A stretch of DNA of 64,000 nucleotides, taken from contig CM073322.1 in NCBI GenBank assembly GCA_037043015.1, forward strand, positions 25,634,364-25,698,363. Reading direction: 5' to 3'. Positions 24,857 to 36,770 of this stretch are shown one piece after another. The notes below the pieces were generated by a model. That model made no database searches, was not told the DNA's origin, and was given only the letters and a program-made list of their open reading frames with translations. The DNA is from Bryum argenteum (taxonomy: Eukaryota > Streptophyta > Bryopsida > Bryales > Bryaceae). Both the position numbers and the translations under genes were made by a program. The stretch's first letter is position 1, and each line of letters begins with the position of its first letter.

Positions 24857-27295
24857 ATGCATCTTCGGGGCAGTGTGCTTGGTGTGCGTGACGAAGATCC
24901 GGAACCTGATCTGCCGTCAATGTCGGCTGGCGGCAAAAAGAGGCAGCTTCTTGGCAACGGTGGAGGTACTCGAAAGAAGGCCACAATCAGCCTCAATCAC
25001 GAGAAGCCTTACAGTCTGAGGAGCTTCTTGAAGCCGATGGACAGGGGCACAGGGACAGCGGGAACGGGCACGGGCACGGGGGCAGGGACGGGTGTAGCGA
25101 CCGGAGCAACAGCCTTTGAGTTCGAATCTGGAGATGAGGATGCTGAGACTAAGCACGTTGAACAGACCGGCACTCTCGTTCTAGACGATGGTCCTGATGA
25201 TTCTGACCTCGTTTGCTTCAAGCGCAAGAGGTCTTTGCGGTTAAAAGCTCAGAACCATTTAAGCCCTGTGAAAGAGGAGTTGCACAAGACCTTCATTGGA
25301 AATTGTAGCAAAAGAAGGAGAGCTGATGCTCAGAAGAAAGCTGGTGAGTCAGACAGGGAACCATCAGTCATCCTTGCATGGAAACACTGGTGCATGTACG
25401 AAGAGGATGACGAGGAGATCGACGTGCTTGTCAATAAACGAGATGAACGACGGCGGTTGGAACGACAGAGTGAATTGCAACGTCAGGAGCACAAAACCGA
25501 AGACGCTGGTAAGTTTTTAGGCACAGCGTGATTGATGCACACGAGCAGTACTTTACTAACTTATGTTAGTGCATTTATACTTACTTTGCGTGTAGTAATC
25601 TCTTCGCTGGAACTGGTGTTACAGCTGACAGCACCGGCGTTGAAGCGCCAGAGAATGTGATGTCATCAAATAATGAAGCTCAGATTGTGGTCGAGCGGGA
25701 AGAGAAAGACGAATCTCAGCTACCTTTAGTCACCGAGAGTGGTGCCTCACATGTGGACAAGAGGGCGGTGGTTCCAGGAGATTTGCGATCCTTAACAGGA
25801 AGTGACGAGCGGCCTCTGCCTATGGTAAGTGGGGAGGGAGCCGAAGGCAGTAACACACCCGCTGGGATTGACAGCAAGCTAAGACAGTCACCTGGTCGAA
25901 AGGGTACGAGCGACAGCGATATTGAAATTGCGAGTGGGTCTGTTCCCACAGATGTCAACCTTGGGGTAGGTGGAATACAGTCAAGGGCCGGCAGCACTCA
26001 GGCTCTTATAATCGGGGACCAGCAAACCGATCCGTCATTTTTTTCTGCCCAAGAAGACAGTATGGTCCTGGACACAATCGCTGAAGGCGTCACAACGAAT
26101 TCCATCGCCGCGATAACATCTCATGAGTCCATTTCGCAATCGACGCTTAATGATATCTGCACGAAGTCCAAGGCACACGGAGGAGACAAGAAGAAGGGCA
26201 TCCACGAAAGTGGCACCTCGTACTGTGGCAGGCATGGCGATGATCTGATAGCAGACCTTGCTGAGCAACAAGGTGGAACGGATGGTGTGGAACCTGCAGT
26301 AGAAACACTTGGAGCTGGTGATTCAGTTGGATTTGGGGTGCCTGGGAGTGTCCCTGAGAGCTCGAATCAATTGCATGGCAGCTATCCAACCATTAATACG
26401 TGCGGCATGTATGTAGAGCCGACGAACAACGATGGAGTCCTGCTGTATGCTTGTTTGTCAATGATACTCGTTTAAGCATCCATCGATTACGAGTGACATT
26501 TATATGATGGTTTTTGCAGGAGTGAACAGGATTGGGGGCAGTCAAGTGGATCAGCAATGCCTGTTGTGGCAACATGCCTGGGGCTGGAAGTCTGCGAGGA
26601 GCAAGGTGAAAGCATCGGTGAACCCAACGAAGTCGCGCACAGAAGAGGGAAACAGAAAGTCATTGAATTGAGTGACGAGGAGGAAGACAGCAACAGAGTG
26701 AGTATTGAACGGCGAGTACATTCGGAGCAGCACAGTTACCACGGGCTAGAGGGTCGGACGTGGTCTTATGGAGATGCAGGTGGTGCCGCTATCAGCGGTG
26801 CAGAGATTAGCAGTGTTGATGTCGCAGGAAGGTTCGGAGGTGCTGGACGTCATCTTGCCTTGGCTGAGCACCTCAGGCTTGTGGAATACGATGACACAGA
26901 CGGAGGAACCGTGGAAAGCAATGCTCCTTTTCAAGCCAGTGCTGGCTTAGACGAGGAGCAAGTGAAAACTTACAGACGCCGAGGCCGGAACCAAGGCAAA
27001 GCCATTGCCGGAGAAGACAGTGGTGAAGAGGTTCGCGGTCCAACTACAAGACGAGATGGGGAGTCCAGTGATGTCGACAGTCATGAGGGCCAGCTGGGTG
27101 GAGACTTACGTCCAGGTGATTCCCTCTTACTTTCTTCCCATTCAGAGCGAGCACTTTCCGTGTCCTCCATTAACTCCGGTTTGTGCGTTGTGAAATGCAG
27201 TTGCCCCCATCTACTGCCCAGTATGCAGTCAGGAGCTTGAACCAGGCATGTCGAATGACGGAATCAACGATCACATTGACAAATGCCTCCTTTAG
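24857..27295 (+). CDS. SIM-like plus UBZ4 zinc-finger protein, four exons
   Basis: Exons 24857-25508, 25625-26408, 26520-27115 and 27201-27295; phases 1, 2 and 1 agree at the joins and the model totals 708 aa. Most of the protein is polar and probably disordered, with KPYSLRSFLKP near the N-terminus, a Gly/Thr run (GTGTAGTGTGTGAGTG), the acidic/hydrophobic TLVLDDGPDDSD and basic FKRKRSLRLK. At about residues 526-535 KVIELSDEEEDS fits a SUMO-interaction motif (hydrophobic core followed by acids and a serine). The last 30 residues form CPVCSQEL...NDHIDKCLL, a C-x2-C-x15-H-x3-C ubiquitin-binding finger of the Rad18/UBZ4 type (C683, C686, H702, C706), with the stop two residues later. UBZ4 fingers occur in DNA-damage proteins such as Rad18, FAN1 and SLX4; I do not recognise which plant family this is. 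A nuclear SUMO/ubiquitin reader is inferred. Confidence 0.8.
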
Positions 27296-28361
27296 CACAG
27301 GAGGTTCTGCTTGTACCTCATGTACTTACTACGTCTACCATCAGCATAAAGTTCTCGTTCTCCGGCAACGTGGCATTTGTTGGAGGAAGAGTTGTTTCTA
27401 TGTCCAGCTCCTGTGTGTGCTTGCGTAACCCTTCTCAGCTTATGTCCTAAGTTTCTGCAGCAGTTCGATACGATGTCATTCGTTGCAGCAGGTTATTGAT
27501 GTTAGTGAGGTTAAAAGCTCGGTGTAGCTACTTCTACCCTCATTCATACTGAGTTGTATTTCACAGATGAAACTTGCGAACAAGTCATACTTCTCTTTTT
27601 TTCTTTGTGATAAAGCTGACTCTTCCCCGCGTTACAAGATAAATTTCAAGCGCATCTCTGTTGCAGTTGGGTGTGACTGCCAGTGCACTTATCAGCGTTC
27701 TCGTTTCTGTGATGCAAATTTGCTGAAGCTACAGCTTTGGAATTTGCGTTTTTAATTTCAAGCGAGAGATGCTTACTGGATGTACCTCCAAGTTTTTCAG
27801 TTTCGGCTTTATATACGGAATGGAAGTTGGACGTTGAACCGCGTAGTAATCAGTGGAGGGTTTTATATTGCTCACATGCCGGTCAGGGAAGTACACAGCT
27901 AAAAATCTGCAGATATCCTTAGTTTGGTATTGTTTTGTGAACAGCCTAGAATCGCACTTTTGTATCAATTCGAACGTATCCAAACTCTTAACCTTGTAGT
28001 CCCTTTCCAGGGTGATTGATGAGATAGTCACAATAGAGGGAAAGTCAAAGTGACTCTTAGCAGAGGAGGGCGTTGTGATTGGCTAGTCTTATGAGAACAA
28101 CCAATTGGTTTCCTATAGTAGGTGGCTCAATTCCCGCACAGTACTAGAAACCACTTACTAGACTTATCCAAGCAGGAGGTATATTATAGCCTCCAACTTT
28201 GAGTTTTGATAAAATCATTGTGAACATTTTAGGCTAAGTGGTTTCGGGTACACTTACGAGTTTCCCTTTAAAAACTCATAACTAATTTTATAATGATTCA
28301 TAAATTATAACTTCAATTGGTCTCATCTCTTAATTACTTCGCACATCTTCCAAAGAGTTAA
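27296..28361. other. 3' flank of UBZ gene and intergenic DNA
   Basis: The first several hundred bases probably hold the 3' UTR. No further gene is supported up to the MITE at 28362. Confidence 0.4.
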
Positions 28362-28778
28362 AGGCCTGTTCGCACTTGGCCTTAGAAGAGGTCTTAGGAG
28401 GGGGTCTTAACTCTATTAAAAAGTGTGTGTTCGCACCTACATTCATTAGTAATTACCAATCCTACATGGATGTCCACATGGCACACTTTAAAGAGTAGGG
28501 TATTAGCAAACATTAGGAGGACAAAAGAGCTTTGAGCAATAGTAGGCAATACTTAAGGGAGCACCAATATTGGAAAGATTTTCAAATTTTCCTCTGTTAA
28601 GAGTGGTCTTATGTATTGTCCCACTTGAGGGGCCATTACGTAATCCCCTCACTATTGATTACACCTTTACGAGCCTCATTGATAACACCTTTCCTCAAAA
28701 GAAGGTATTCCTCGCCAAATTGTGGGGGTGTTAAATTTTTAACCACGCTCTTTGCAAAGACCAAGTGCGAACGGGCCT
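28362..28778. repeat. PIF/Harbinger-like MITE with TAA duplication
   Basis: A 417-bp element with inverted ends AGGCCTGTTCGCACTTGG and CCAAGTGCGAACGGGCCT (17 of 18 matching) is flanked on both sides by TAA (28359-28361 and 28779-28781). A 3-bp TAA/TTA duplication with GGCC-type ends is the Tourist/Harbinger pattern. No transposase is encoded. Confidence 0.8.
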
Positions 28779-28804
28779 TAAGTGAGGTGAGATTTGTGCG
28801 GTTT

Positions 28805-29026
28805 CTGAGCCACTTACTATATAGAGCCACTACCAATTGCAAATTGCTGAGCCACTTACTATATAGATCCACTACCAATCACAAATTGCTGAGTAACAAT
28901 TGGTTTTTCTCAAGTTGTTTGGAGTATTGCATGCTACGCAAATGGTTTTTCTCAAGTTGTTTGGAGTATTGCATGCTACGCAAATGGTTTTTCTCAAGTT
29001 GTTTGGAGTATTGCATGCTACGCAGA
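28805..29026. repeat. Two adjacent minisatellites, both 42-bp period
   Basis: CTGAGCCACTTACTATATAG recurs at 28805 and 28847. Then TGGTTTTTCTCAAG...GCATGCTACGC recurs three times from 28901, 28943 and 28985 and is nearly identical each time. Because 42 is a multiple of three, a frame on the + strand (28616-29077) shows a spurious 14-residue protein repeat. Confidence 0.9.
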
Positions 29027-29169
29027 TGTAAAAGAGTGTTGTTACATCAGTTGATCCCCAAACCCTCTTACACCTAGAGGTGGTTTGATGCCGACTTAAG
29101 CTTTGTGCTTAGAGATTTAATCCAACTCAACCTTTGTGTTTAGTATTGAGCTATGAGGTACTAAGTTTC

Positions 29170-29537
29170 CAAGGCACCACTAGCCTTGGCTTGGTGGTTA
29201 GGGCTTAGGCCCCCAATGAGGAGGTCGTGGGTTCTATCCCCCATGCCGGCGTGGTGCTCACCACTATAGTCCACCCAACTATTGTGGGAGGTCCTTGGAC
29301 CTTGTTGTATGGGTACCTCAAAGTCCTTTGGGGGGATACTATGTCAAGTATCTTCAAGGCACTAGTAACTAGGCTAGAAACTAGCGTAGTTATAGTGTCC
29401 ACCCTCGAGAGGGGGAAGTAGTATTGTTCTAATTTCCCCTTGTCCGGTGGCCATCGAGATAATTAGCATTACGAACGGACACTTCATTCACGCCGGCCCC
29501 TTAGAAAGGACCGGAGTTTCTATCTATCTATCTATCT
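29170..29537 (+). mobile_element. tRNA-derived SINE, full length
   Basis: A 368-bp body is flanked by the perfect 10-bp target duplication ACTAAGTTTC (29160-29169 and 29538-29547). Near the 5' end TGGCTTGGTGGTTAG matches the polymerase III A box and, about 35 bp on, GGTTCTATCCCC matches the B box (GGTTCRANNCC). The 3' end is a short (TATC)n tail after GGACCGGAGTTTC instead of poly(A). No protein is encoded. A 5'-truncated inverted copy of the 3' end lies at 55386-55500 and a diverged relative near 30775-30885. Confidence 0.8.
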
Positions 29538-30125
29538 ACTAAGTTTCAACAATTTCAACATGGTCCACGCCTCATATTACCAAAAAGGGCCCAACCATCA
29601 AAGCAAGCATCTTCATATTTCCCCAACTAACATAGTAAGTAGCTCAGAGAAGCAAACATCTTCAAATTTTCCCAACTATTATAGTAAGTGGTTCAGAAAA
29701 GCAAACATCTTCGTTATTTTCCAACTATTATAGTAAGTAGCTCAAAAACTACTTAAATTTCAGATTGCCAAGCTAATTAGGTTGCCAAGCTAATTAGGAA
29801 GTTCCTAAGGAATCAATTTTGGACGATGTGCGAAGGAGGTAGGAGAGTGGATCAACTAGAATCATCAAGTTGAATCATCAATTTTTGATTAATATTGAAT
29901 TTATTATGAGCTTTGGAAGAAATACCCATATGTTTATCCAAAACCACTCAGCCTAAATTGTACACCTAAATTGAAAGCCATAATGTACTTCATGCTTGGA
30001 TAGGTCTAGTGAGTGGTTAGTGATGCTGGGTGAGTTTCAACCCGCTTACTATGAGCATTGGATCATGCCTCTTACTATAAACATTGGATCATGCACTTTA
30101 AAATTATAATAAGCAAGTACTTTAA

Positions 30126-30552
30126 CCCTTAAGCGCCCACGGTGTCGTTTTTTGACATTTTGGATGTGAGGCTCCGTCTTTGGTGCACAACCCCGCTTCC
30201 ATCCCATCGATTTTTCATCCGCCGTTTTTTTTGCTCAACTCCTCGGTGGGTTTACTCTACTCCCTCCTTGGATAAATAGTAAAAACCTTGATCCTCAATT
30301 TGTGAGAGTGGGCGAAAGAGATTTTTCATGAAAGTTTTGGTGGTGTGATCTTCACCCCTTTTTTGCATGGATCTTGAAATCCATACCTCCAAATGGCATG
30401 CAACTTGGTGGTCATACTAATTGCCATGCTCCAAAGAAGATCCTACGGTTGGATTTTCCATTTTCATCTTTTATTTGTTTTTACGCAGTTTTGAAAAAAT
30501 CAGCATTATTACCAATTGTTAGGAGCTTTACCCCCCCTTGGGCGTTTAGGGG
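30126..30552. repeat. piggyBac-type MITE (copy B)
   Basis: A 427-bp element between TTAA at 30122-30125 and 30553-30556. Ends are CCCTTAAGCGCCCA on the left and TTGGGCGTTTAGGGG on the right. The internal core GATCCTACGGTTGGATTTTC near 30441 is shared with other copies. Copy A has nearly the same ends but a different interior. Confidence 0.8.
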
Positions 30553-30774
30553 TTAAGTCATTTAGGTGCTAATGGGAGGTTTCAAAGGTTACTGAATCTT
30601 CTAGAAAAGTAACTTGTAACCTCAACTCACATAACTTCTACGATCAAACCTCACCTTACATTGAGCAACAAATTTAACATGCATAATGGGACCCAAGTTA
30701 TCGGGGACGGGTCACGCTTTTTATATCTGCACATCTTAGTTTAATACCTAGCCTTGTACCAAGGTTATATATCT

Positions 30775-30885
30775 ACCACCACTTATGTCCCACGGGCATA
30801 TCATCAAGAGTAGGTCGGACATACATTTTATTCACGCCAGGCCTACAAGGGTTTGGTGTTCTTATTTATTTTCTATCAGCACTTC
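30775..30885 (+). repeat. Diverged SINE 3' region
   Basis: GGTCGGACATACATTTTATT, then CACGCCAGGCCTACAAGGGT, resembles the 3' region of the SINE at 29170-29537 (ACGGACACTTCATTCACGCC, then GGCCCCTTAGAAAGG). No target duplication seen. Confidence 0.5.
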
Positions 30886-31417
30886 AAGTGTTCAACACAC
30901 ATTTGTATTGCACCGCTAACAACTCTATTATTTGTTCTAACCTTAAAGTGAAAATGGACTTCTGATTTGTATTGACTCTTTGGTTTCATTTTGAAGAGTT
31001 TACGATATATGAACAATGACACTTATTGTCTCATGTACTACTTTCTTACAATTTGTAATGACATTGTTTTCTTGATCTTGTAGGTGAGGTAGGAGAAGAT
31101 TATTATGTTAGGGCTCATAGCCTTTGGCACTTTGTAAAGACATGTTGAGTACCGATATTGCTCTCCTCTTATTTGGCGGGAGGGTGCAAGATTTTTTTTG
31201 CAATGTATATAAGATGTCCTTCTATTGTTGCAAGGAGATTAGTTACACCATATAAGACTCCTTATCAACATCCTCATACTTAGTGGATACAAGCTGGACC
31301 ATGAAGATTGGCCCTAGCCTTCTAAAAGTTGTGACTGGAGAGTAAAGTGCTCTTGGTCCCATTTGGCTTTAGACTACCTTGAAAGAAGGAGTATGACCTC
31401 TAACTTTAAGGTCCCCA

Positions 31418-31742
31418 AAGTATGCTAAATTTTGCATAGTGGATAATGTTTTCATGGTCTCCTTGATTACAGTTGACTCAAAGCAAATACCTCGACTCAA
31501 CTACAATCAAGGAGACCATGAGCTCAAAAATCATTGATTGGCTAGTGTTCAATTATTTAAAAAGAAAGGAGGAAAAAGGGGAGGGTAAGAGAGAGAATGT
31601 TGAGGATTCACAGTAGGAAATTGAGCTTAAACTTGTTGGGGTCCAAATCCACTTTACACTACAAGACCAAGCCACTCAAAACTTCATTTTTGATTTATCA
31701 TGGTCATGGCTCTTGGTCCATAGTGTAAAGGGACCCAAATGT
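31418..31742 (+). repeat. Dispersed repeat with hairpin, copy 1
   Basis: Aligns with 57121-57514 over its length. At 31454-31521 it contains an inverted repeat with about 27-bp arms (CATGGTCTCCTTGATTACAG against its near complement CAATCAAGGAGACCATG). Near the right end CTTTACACTA and TAGTGTAAAG form a second, 10-bp inverted pair about 80 bp apart. No coding capacity. Confidence 0.75.
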
Positions 31743-32800
31743 TAGAATATTTCATATAGGCATTTAGACTTCATCAAACTATATTGGTACTTGAATGATA
31801 AATTTGATTTCTTAGATCTATGATTTTGTGAGATAAACTATTTTAATTTTTGATGTATCATAGAGTGGATCAATTTACTTGTGAATCCAACTTTAAATTG
31901 TATCAATAAGACATCAAGGATATTTTCAATATAAAAAAACATCAATAATTTTTTGGCATGGAAGATCGTAAAGTGGCCTTTCAATTTTCTAGTACTTTGA
32001 TTTTAAATTATCAAAATGTTGTTGAGATCGTAAGGATTCAAAACTACTACCACTACTAAATCCAATAACCTTACAACATGTGACAACATTTCCATATAGT
32101 GGATTTAAGGATAAAATAGATATGAATAGTTATTAAGATATCATATCATTTTGTATCAATGGTCACTCTCCAGTATCTATAGCACGTGTAATTGCTAACT
32201 TCTAATAGTTGGTATATACTTTGTAATAATAGAAAGACGTTGCTTGTTTTTCCTAGTTGTCAATTCTGACTTAATGAGACCTCTTGGACTTGATATTCTT
32301 ATTACTTGAGATTATCGTGATTAAATTTTTAATTTGGCATTTGGCTCAAAGTATGCAACTCTAAACAAGAGGGGTATACAGTAAATGTAAACTGTCAATA
32401 GATCGTCAATATGCATAATGTTCAAATTGCATATTGACGAGTTGAGCTACTACAATCTTATTGAATATGCATCAAGAAACAAGAAACATGAATTTGAATT
32501 TTTTTTGATAATCTAAGATATATGAGAATGTCATGTAAAGAGTGTAATGGAAAGATATCTGATAATTGGATTCAATTATCTATGAAACAAAAAATATCGT
32601 TTGAGTATATAGCTTTGCACCAACAATTGTAGCTCTTTTGTTGTAAAATATTAGATTCATATCTAGCTTAAGATGTAGATAACTTGCAAGCTATTTGAGA
32701 ATGCTATTAAAGTGAATTGGAGCATTTTGTCTATAAAATGATCTAGGATCAAAATGAAAAACTAAATTTCATATATCTAAGAAGAAGATGGAAAAACTCC
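31743..32800. other. AT-rich DNA before the lysine-rich gene
   Basis: Very AT-rich. It may contain the promoter or non-coding first exon of the gene at 32801. Nothing else is supported. Confidence 0.4.
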
Positions 32801-35075
32801 ATGGGGAATTGCAAAGCAAAGTTAGGCTCAACAATTAATCAATGCAAATCAATAATATCAAGAGATGAGTTTTTTGAAGAAGTGGTTGAATCTGTGAAAG
32901 AGAAAAGACAAACTGTTAAGAAAAGTAACTTGATCTTTTGGAATATGCATGATATTCTTTACAATGTTTTGTTTTGTACTAACATTTCAACTTTCACCAA
33001 ATTTCAACTCTCTTGGTTGTTTTTACAATGTTGCTATATGAAATGACTCTTAACTTTTGAGTCCTTGATTTTAATTTTGGTACAAATGTGTATTGTATCA
33101 AAATTAGTTAATATTGCATTTATGTATATCATTTCTATAAAAAAAACAGTGTTATATGTCTATTTCAAATTTACACCACTTGTATGAGTACTTAAATGCT
33201 ATCCATATTTTTCATATAGTACATGATAAAGTTTAAATGTTTAAATCTAAGTATTGACCCTATTGAGACATACCCTAACTTCTTGTTAATTGACTAAGTT
33301 ATTTTCTTGAAATTTCAAGCTTTGAATATGACTTACAACATATCAGGCTACTTATTAAATTAAGGTTGTTATGTTTTAGAATTTTCAAATTTTGAAAAAC
33401 TTGAGACTAGAAGAAGTAAAGGTGATAAAGAGGTTAATTACGCGCGAGCCCTTAATAATGTTGCTTCTCGCGTTGCTACTCACGTTGCATTAACTAGAAG
33501 AAATGATGGAGACAACAAGAAATCTAAAAAGAATAGAAATACCATTATAGCGGGAGCTCCCATATTACGTATCAGTGATGGTTCCAATGTTAAAAAGCGT
33601 AAAAAACAGAAAATCCCATTAGCTATTGAAGACGAACCTACTCCCAAAAGATTTAAAAAGAACAAAATTCCGTTGCTCATTGAGCATGAACCTACTCCCA
33701 ACAAGAGTAAAAAGAACAAAACTCCTTTACTCATTGAAGATGCTCCTACATCAAGAAAGATCAAAAAGAACAAAACAAGTGAGTCCTACGTACAATAATT
33801 AGGGAATGACTCTAGATTTTCAAGCACTTAATATTAAAGTCTTGTAATATTGAAGTGAAGCATTACATCTCTAACATGATTTTTTGTATCTACGAAACAA
33901 TATGAAATATGTGGTTATCTTACACATAAATATACAAATAGTTGGAGAATATAGTATAGAAATGTTTTGAATATATGTTGTTGGTAAGGTTTATGTATTG
34001 TACACCATTTAATTCTTTGTGTATAATTACACCAACATCCAATATTTTGCAATATGTGGATATGCCAAAGTTATATTAGCTATTAACAAAAAAACTTGGT
34101 AATTGAATTCAAAGACTTTTTTTTATTGTTCATTCTAGAAAAAATTAAATTTTCTATGATTTGAAGAACAGATGACATGTCATTTGTTACGTCCGTGGTG
34201 TTGGAAAATGACATATTGGATGAAGGGCAAAAACTTTGAAGAGCCATAACTTTTTCATCTAGACTCCGTTTTGGACGAGATCACTTGGGTTGGGGTTCCA
34301 TATCAAGTTTAGTTTGTGGGGTGAAACTTGCAGACCCATACAATGAAATATGGTTTAATGGCAAGCATTTCAGTGAAGGCAAATTTTGTTTTTGGGATTC
34401 AAAACGTAGGGCATGTTTTGCCATTGCAAGTTAATTATGTAGAATTGAAAAATAGTTTTTTATGAATTATTTACACAAGTGTGTTCTTTAAATGCGTTTA
34501 ACAACTTTTTAGTTGCAAGCTTTTTGATCCACATAACTTTAGTATCAGATTTGCAGTATTGTTTCTAGAATGGAAAAAGTGAAAAATTGGATGATTTTTG
34601 CGGAGCAAGATCTCCTTCATCCACCGTTGAATTTTGACTATATTTTTTGAATAGATTCCAATAAAATTCTAGTTTTAGTGCTAGAAATCTTAACCTATTC
34701 AGGAACATATTGAAGATAGGGCATGGATTTGAGTGCAAAGGGTCTACTTTTGGACTATTTTTCCTTTGTAGATTGTGGGGTTGTTTTCATCATTGAAAGG
34801 CTACTATTAGAGCAAAATTATTATTTTGATGAAAAAAATTATAGTTTTTGGTACAGAAGTGTTTGTGAGATGAAGATGAACAACATTTTAGTTTTTTATT
34901 TTTTATATTGCAATTTTTATGTTGGTAGTATTTTCACCTCAAAGATAGAGCTTGTAGCCTAATTTGGACACTAATTTGTCATGACCTCACAAGCTACGAG
35001 GTCTCATGAGTCAAGTTTTGGTCCACATGACCTACAACAAGTCTAGTACAACTTTGTACAATTGAAATCTATAGT

Positions 35076-35112
<37 letters not shown>

Positions 35113-35475
35113 CCCAATCTATGACACTTTTTTTGAAAATGTGTTTTTGGCCAAAAGTACCCTAAGGACATATAGGAGTTATATTACATATAAGATATTT
35201 ACCGAAATTAATCTAAAAAAGTGGAACCTATTGTGCTAGTCATTTCTTGAATGCCTTATTAAAAACAAAATCATAAATTGAAAGTGCAGAGAAAAACAAA
35301 TATGTTGTTGAAGAACCTGAAGAATATGAAGAACCTGAACCACCAAAAACTAAAAAAAGAAAATTTATATGCAAGTGTGGTGCGCATACTTGTGGAAAAA
35401 AGAACTTCAAAGGAAAAGATGAACCTAAGAGGCCGCATCAACAAATTGGAATTATATATTTGGCCAGGCTAATAG
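32801..35475 (+). CDS. Unrecognised lysine-rich repeat protein with Cys/His cluster (3' end open)
   Basis: Three exons read from splice sites: 32801-32924 (donor AAAA/gtaact), 33380-33778 (acceptor ttttag, donor ACAA/gtgagt) and 35290-35475 (acceptor gtgcag, donor ATAG/gtatgt). All introns are phase 1 and both joins restore AAA or AAG lysine codons, giving at least 236 aa. The start MGNCKAKLGSTINQC is chosen as the first in-frame ATG. Residues about 110-165 hold three 18-residue units of the type KKNKIPLLIEHEPTPN. Exon 3 gives VVEEPEEYEEPEPP, basic KTKKRK, then FICKCGAHTCGKK, a C-x-C-x2-H-x-C cluster that may bind metal. The lysine runs suggest nuclear location. I recognise no family. The last exon is not certain: a possible terminal exon after ccccag near 35601 would add only about 15 codons. 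It could instead be an old mobile-element gene. Confidence 0.55.
34185..34980 (+). repeat. Dispersed repeat of about 800 bp, copy 1 (in intron 2)
   Basis: Aligns imperfectly with 53585-54425, sharing GAAGAGCCATAA, GGCATGTTTT(G/A)CCATTGCAAG and the stretch around GGGTCTA. Its last part (GAGATGAAGATGAACAAC) recurs at 56228-56245. No coding capacity or terminal repeats seen. It sits inside the long second intron of the lysine-rich gene. Confidence 0.6.
35077..35112. repeat. Poly(T) tract, 36 T
   Basis: Uninterrupted run of 36 T, inside intron 2 of the lysine-rich gene, just after the dispersed repeat. Confidence 0.9.
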
Positions 35476-35829
35476 GTATGTAATCTTACCAAGTCTTTGA
35501 TTTTTGTGCTTGCTACAAAACAAACGGAAGAGAACCAAAAATAGAGATAAATACATCTCTCATCAAGCAACTATCAATACCAACCCCCAGAAAATTGCAA
35601 TCCTATTATTGAGTTGACTATATTATATATTTGAACTAAAGGCCTTTACACTATAAGCTAGATGACTCAAACTAAATTGTAAACATCTATATTTGGGTAG
35701 GAATCAATACAAGATTTTGCCTTCAAAACATTATAAGTTTTTCATTTTTTTCGATATTTTTGAAGTTTCATAAATTATGATCTATTCTCACCATAACCAA
35801 ACATATATCCTGAAAGTAACGGAACTCCC

Positions 35830-36440
35830 AATTTGAAATATATGTGAACTTTGCAATTATTAAACTTGTAAATAAGACTTCTTTTCACTTGTACCGTATA
35901 GCAATTTTTGTAACAAATATATGATAAATTTCACTCATACATACCAACCATCATCACATTTATCAACACTTCAAACATCAATATACCTACAAAGTACCAT
36001 AACTCCTAATTTAACTAATTTCTTTTGGTTGCAAGCTCTGTAACCATCAGCTTTGTGAATCAAAATTCTTTTCACTTGTGTGTAGCACTCTGTACGATAT
36101 ACATGTGATTGAATTCACTCATTTAGACCAATCAAGAACATACCTATCACATTCATACACCTTATCCACAAGATATGAAACACATATTTCAATATAAGCT
36201 TCACAACCATCAGCTTTGCAAATCCGTATCTTTTCATTTGTGTATAACAAACTCCATAATACAGAAAAGTGGTCAATTTCACTCATCGAGTACAATCAAC
36301 AACATATCTATCAACATTTTGAAGACAATTGATCATAGAGTTCTCCAAGTGAGGAACAAGGTCTCATCACATCAAAAAAGTAGAAAATGCAAAAGATTTA
36401 TAATTTATCATTATTCTTATTTATTATTTATTTAAAAGGA
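35830..36440. repeat. Three diverged direct repeats, about 160-190 bp
   Basis: The string (A/T)TCTTTTCA(C/T)TTGTGT followed about 50 bp later by TTTCACTCAT and then AACATACCTATCA recurs near 35880, 36068 and 36230. Units are diverged and vary in length. No gene seen. Confidence 0.55.
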
Positions 36441-36770
36441 TCATCCAAATTTTCAAAAAAAAATAAAAATAAAAATAAAAAACTTTAAAAAAAAGACCAA
36501 ATTCCAACAACCCAAAAACTAAACCCCTAGAACCCTTTTCTTCCCTAAACCCCCACTCCACCCACGGAGTGAGGTGGTTCTAGCGGTTTTGTTTGTTTAT
36601 CTGTTTGTCTGTGAGAGCACCACAGTTGGTAGCTGTGCATTTCTCACACTCTCCCCGCTCGCAAATTTCATCTGTGCGTGCGCTACTCCTCCTCTTCTTC
36701 TTCAGTTTTTGAAAGCGAGCATTTTGAACCTGAGCTCATCAAATTTGGTTGACTGTGGCGTTCAGAAGCA

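Noticed and set aside
28616..29077. Frame with a 14-residue protein repeat (WFFSSCLEYCMLRK)
   Set aside because: Produced by a 42-bp minisatellite; the frame also crosses the MITE end and shows no other coding sign.
29188..29240. tRNA gene
   Set aside because: A- and B-box motifs are present, but no cloverleaf with anticodon and acceptor stem can be drawn; it is the head of a SINE with a target duplication.
33480..33773. 97-codon minus-strand hydrophobic repeat frame
   Set aside because: It is the reverse shadow of the lysine-rich exon 2, which has proper splice sites and phase on the + strand.
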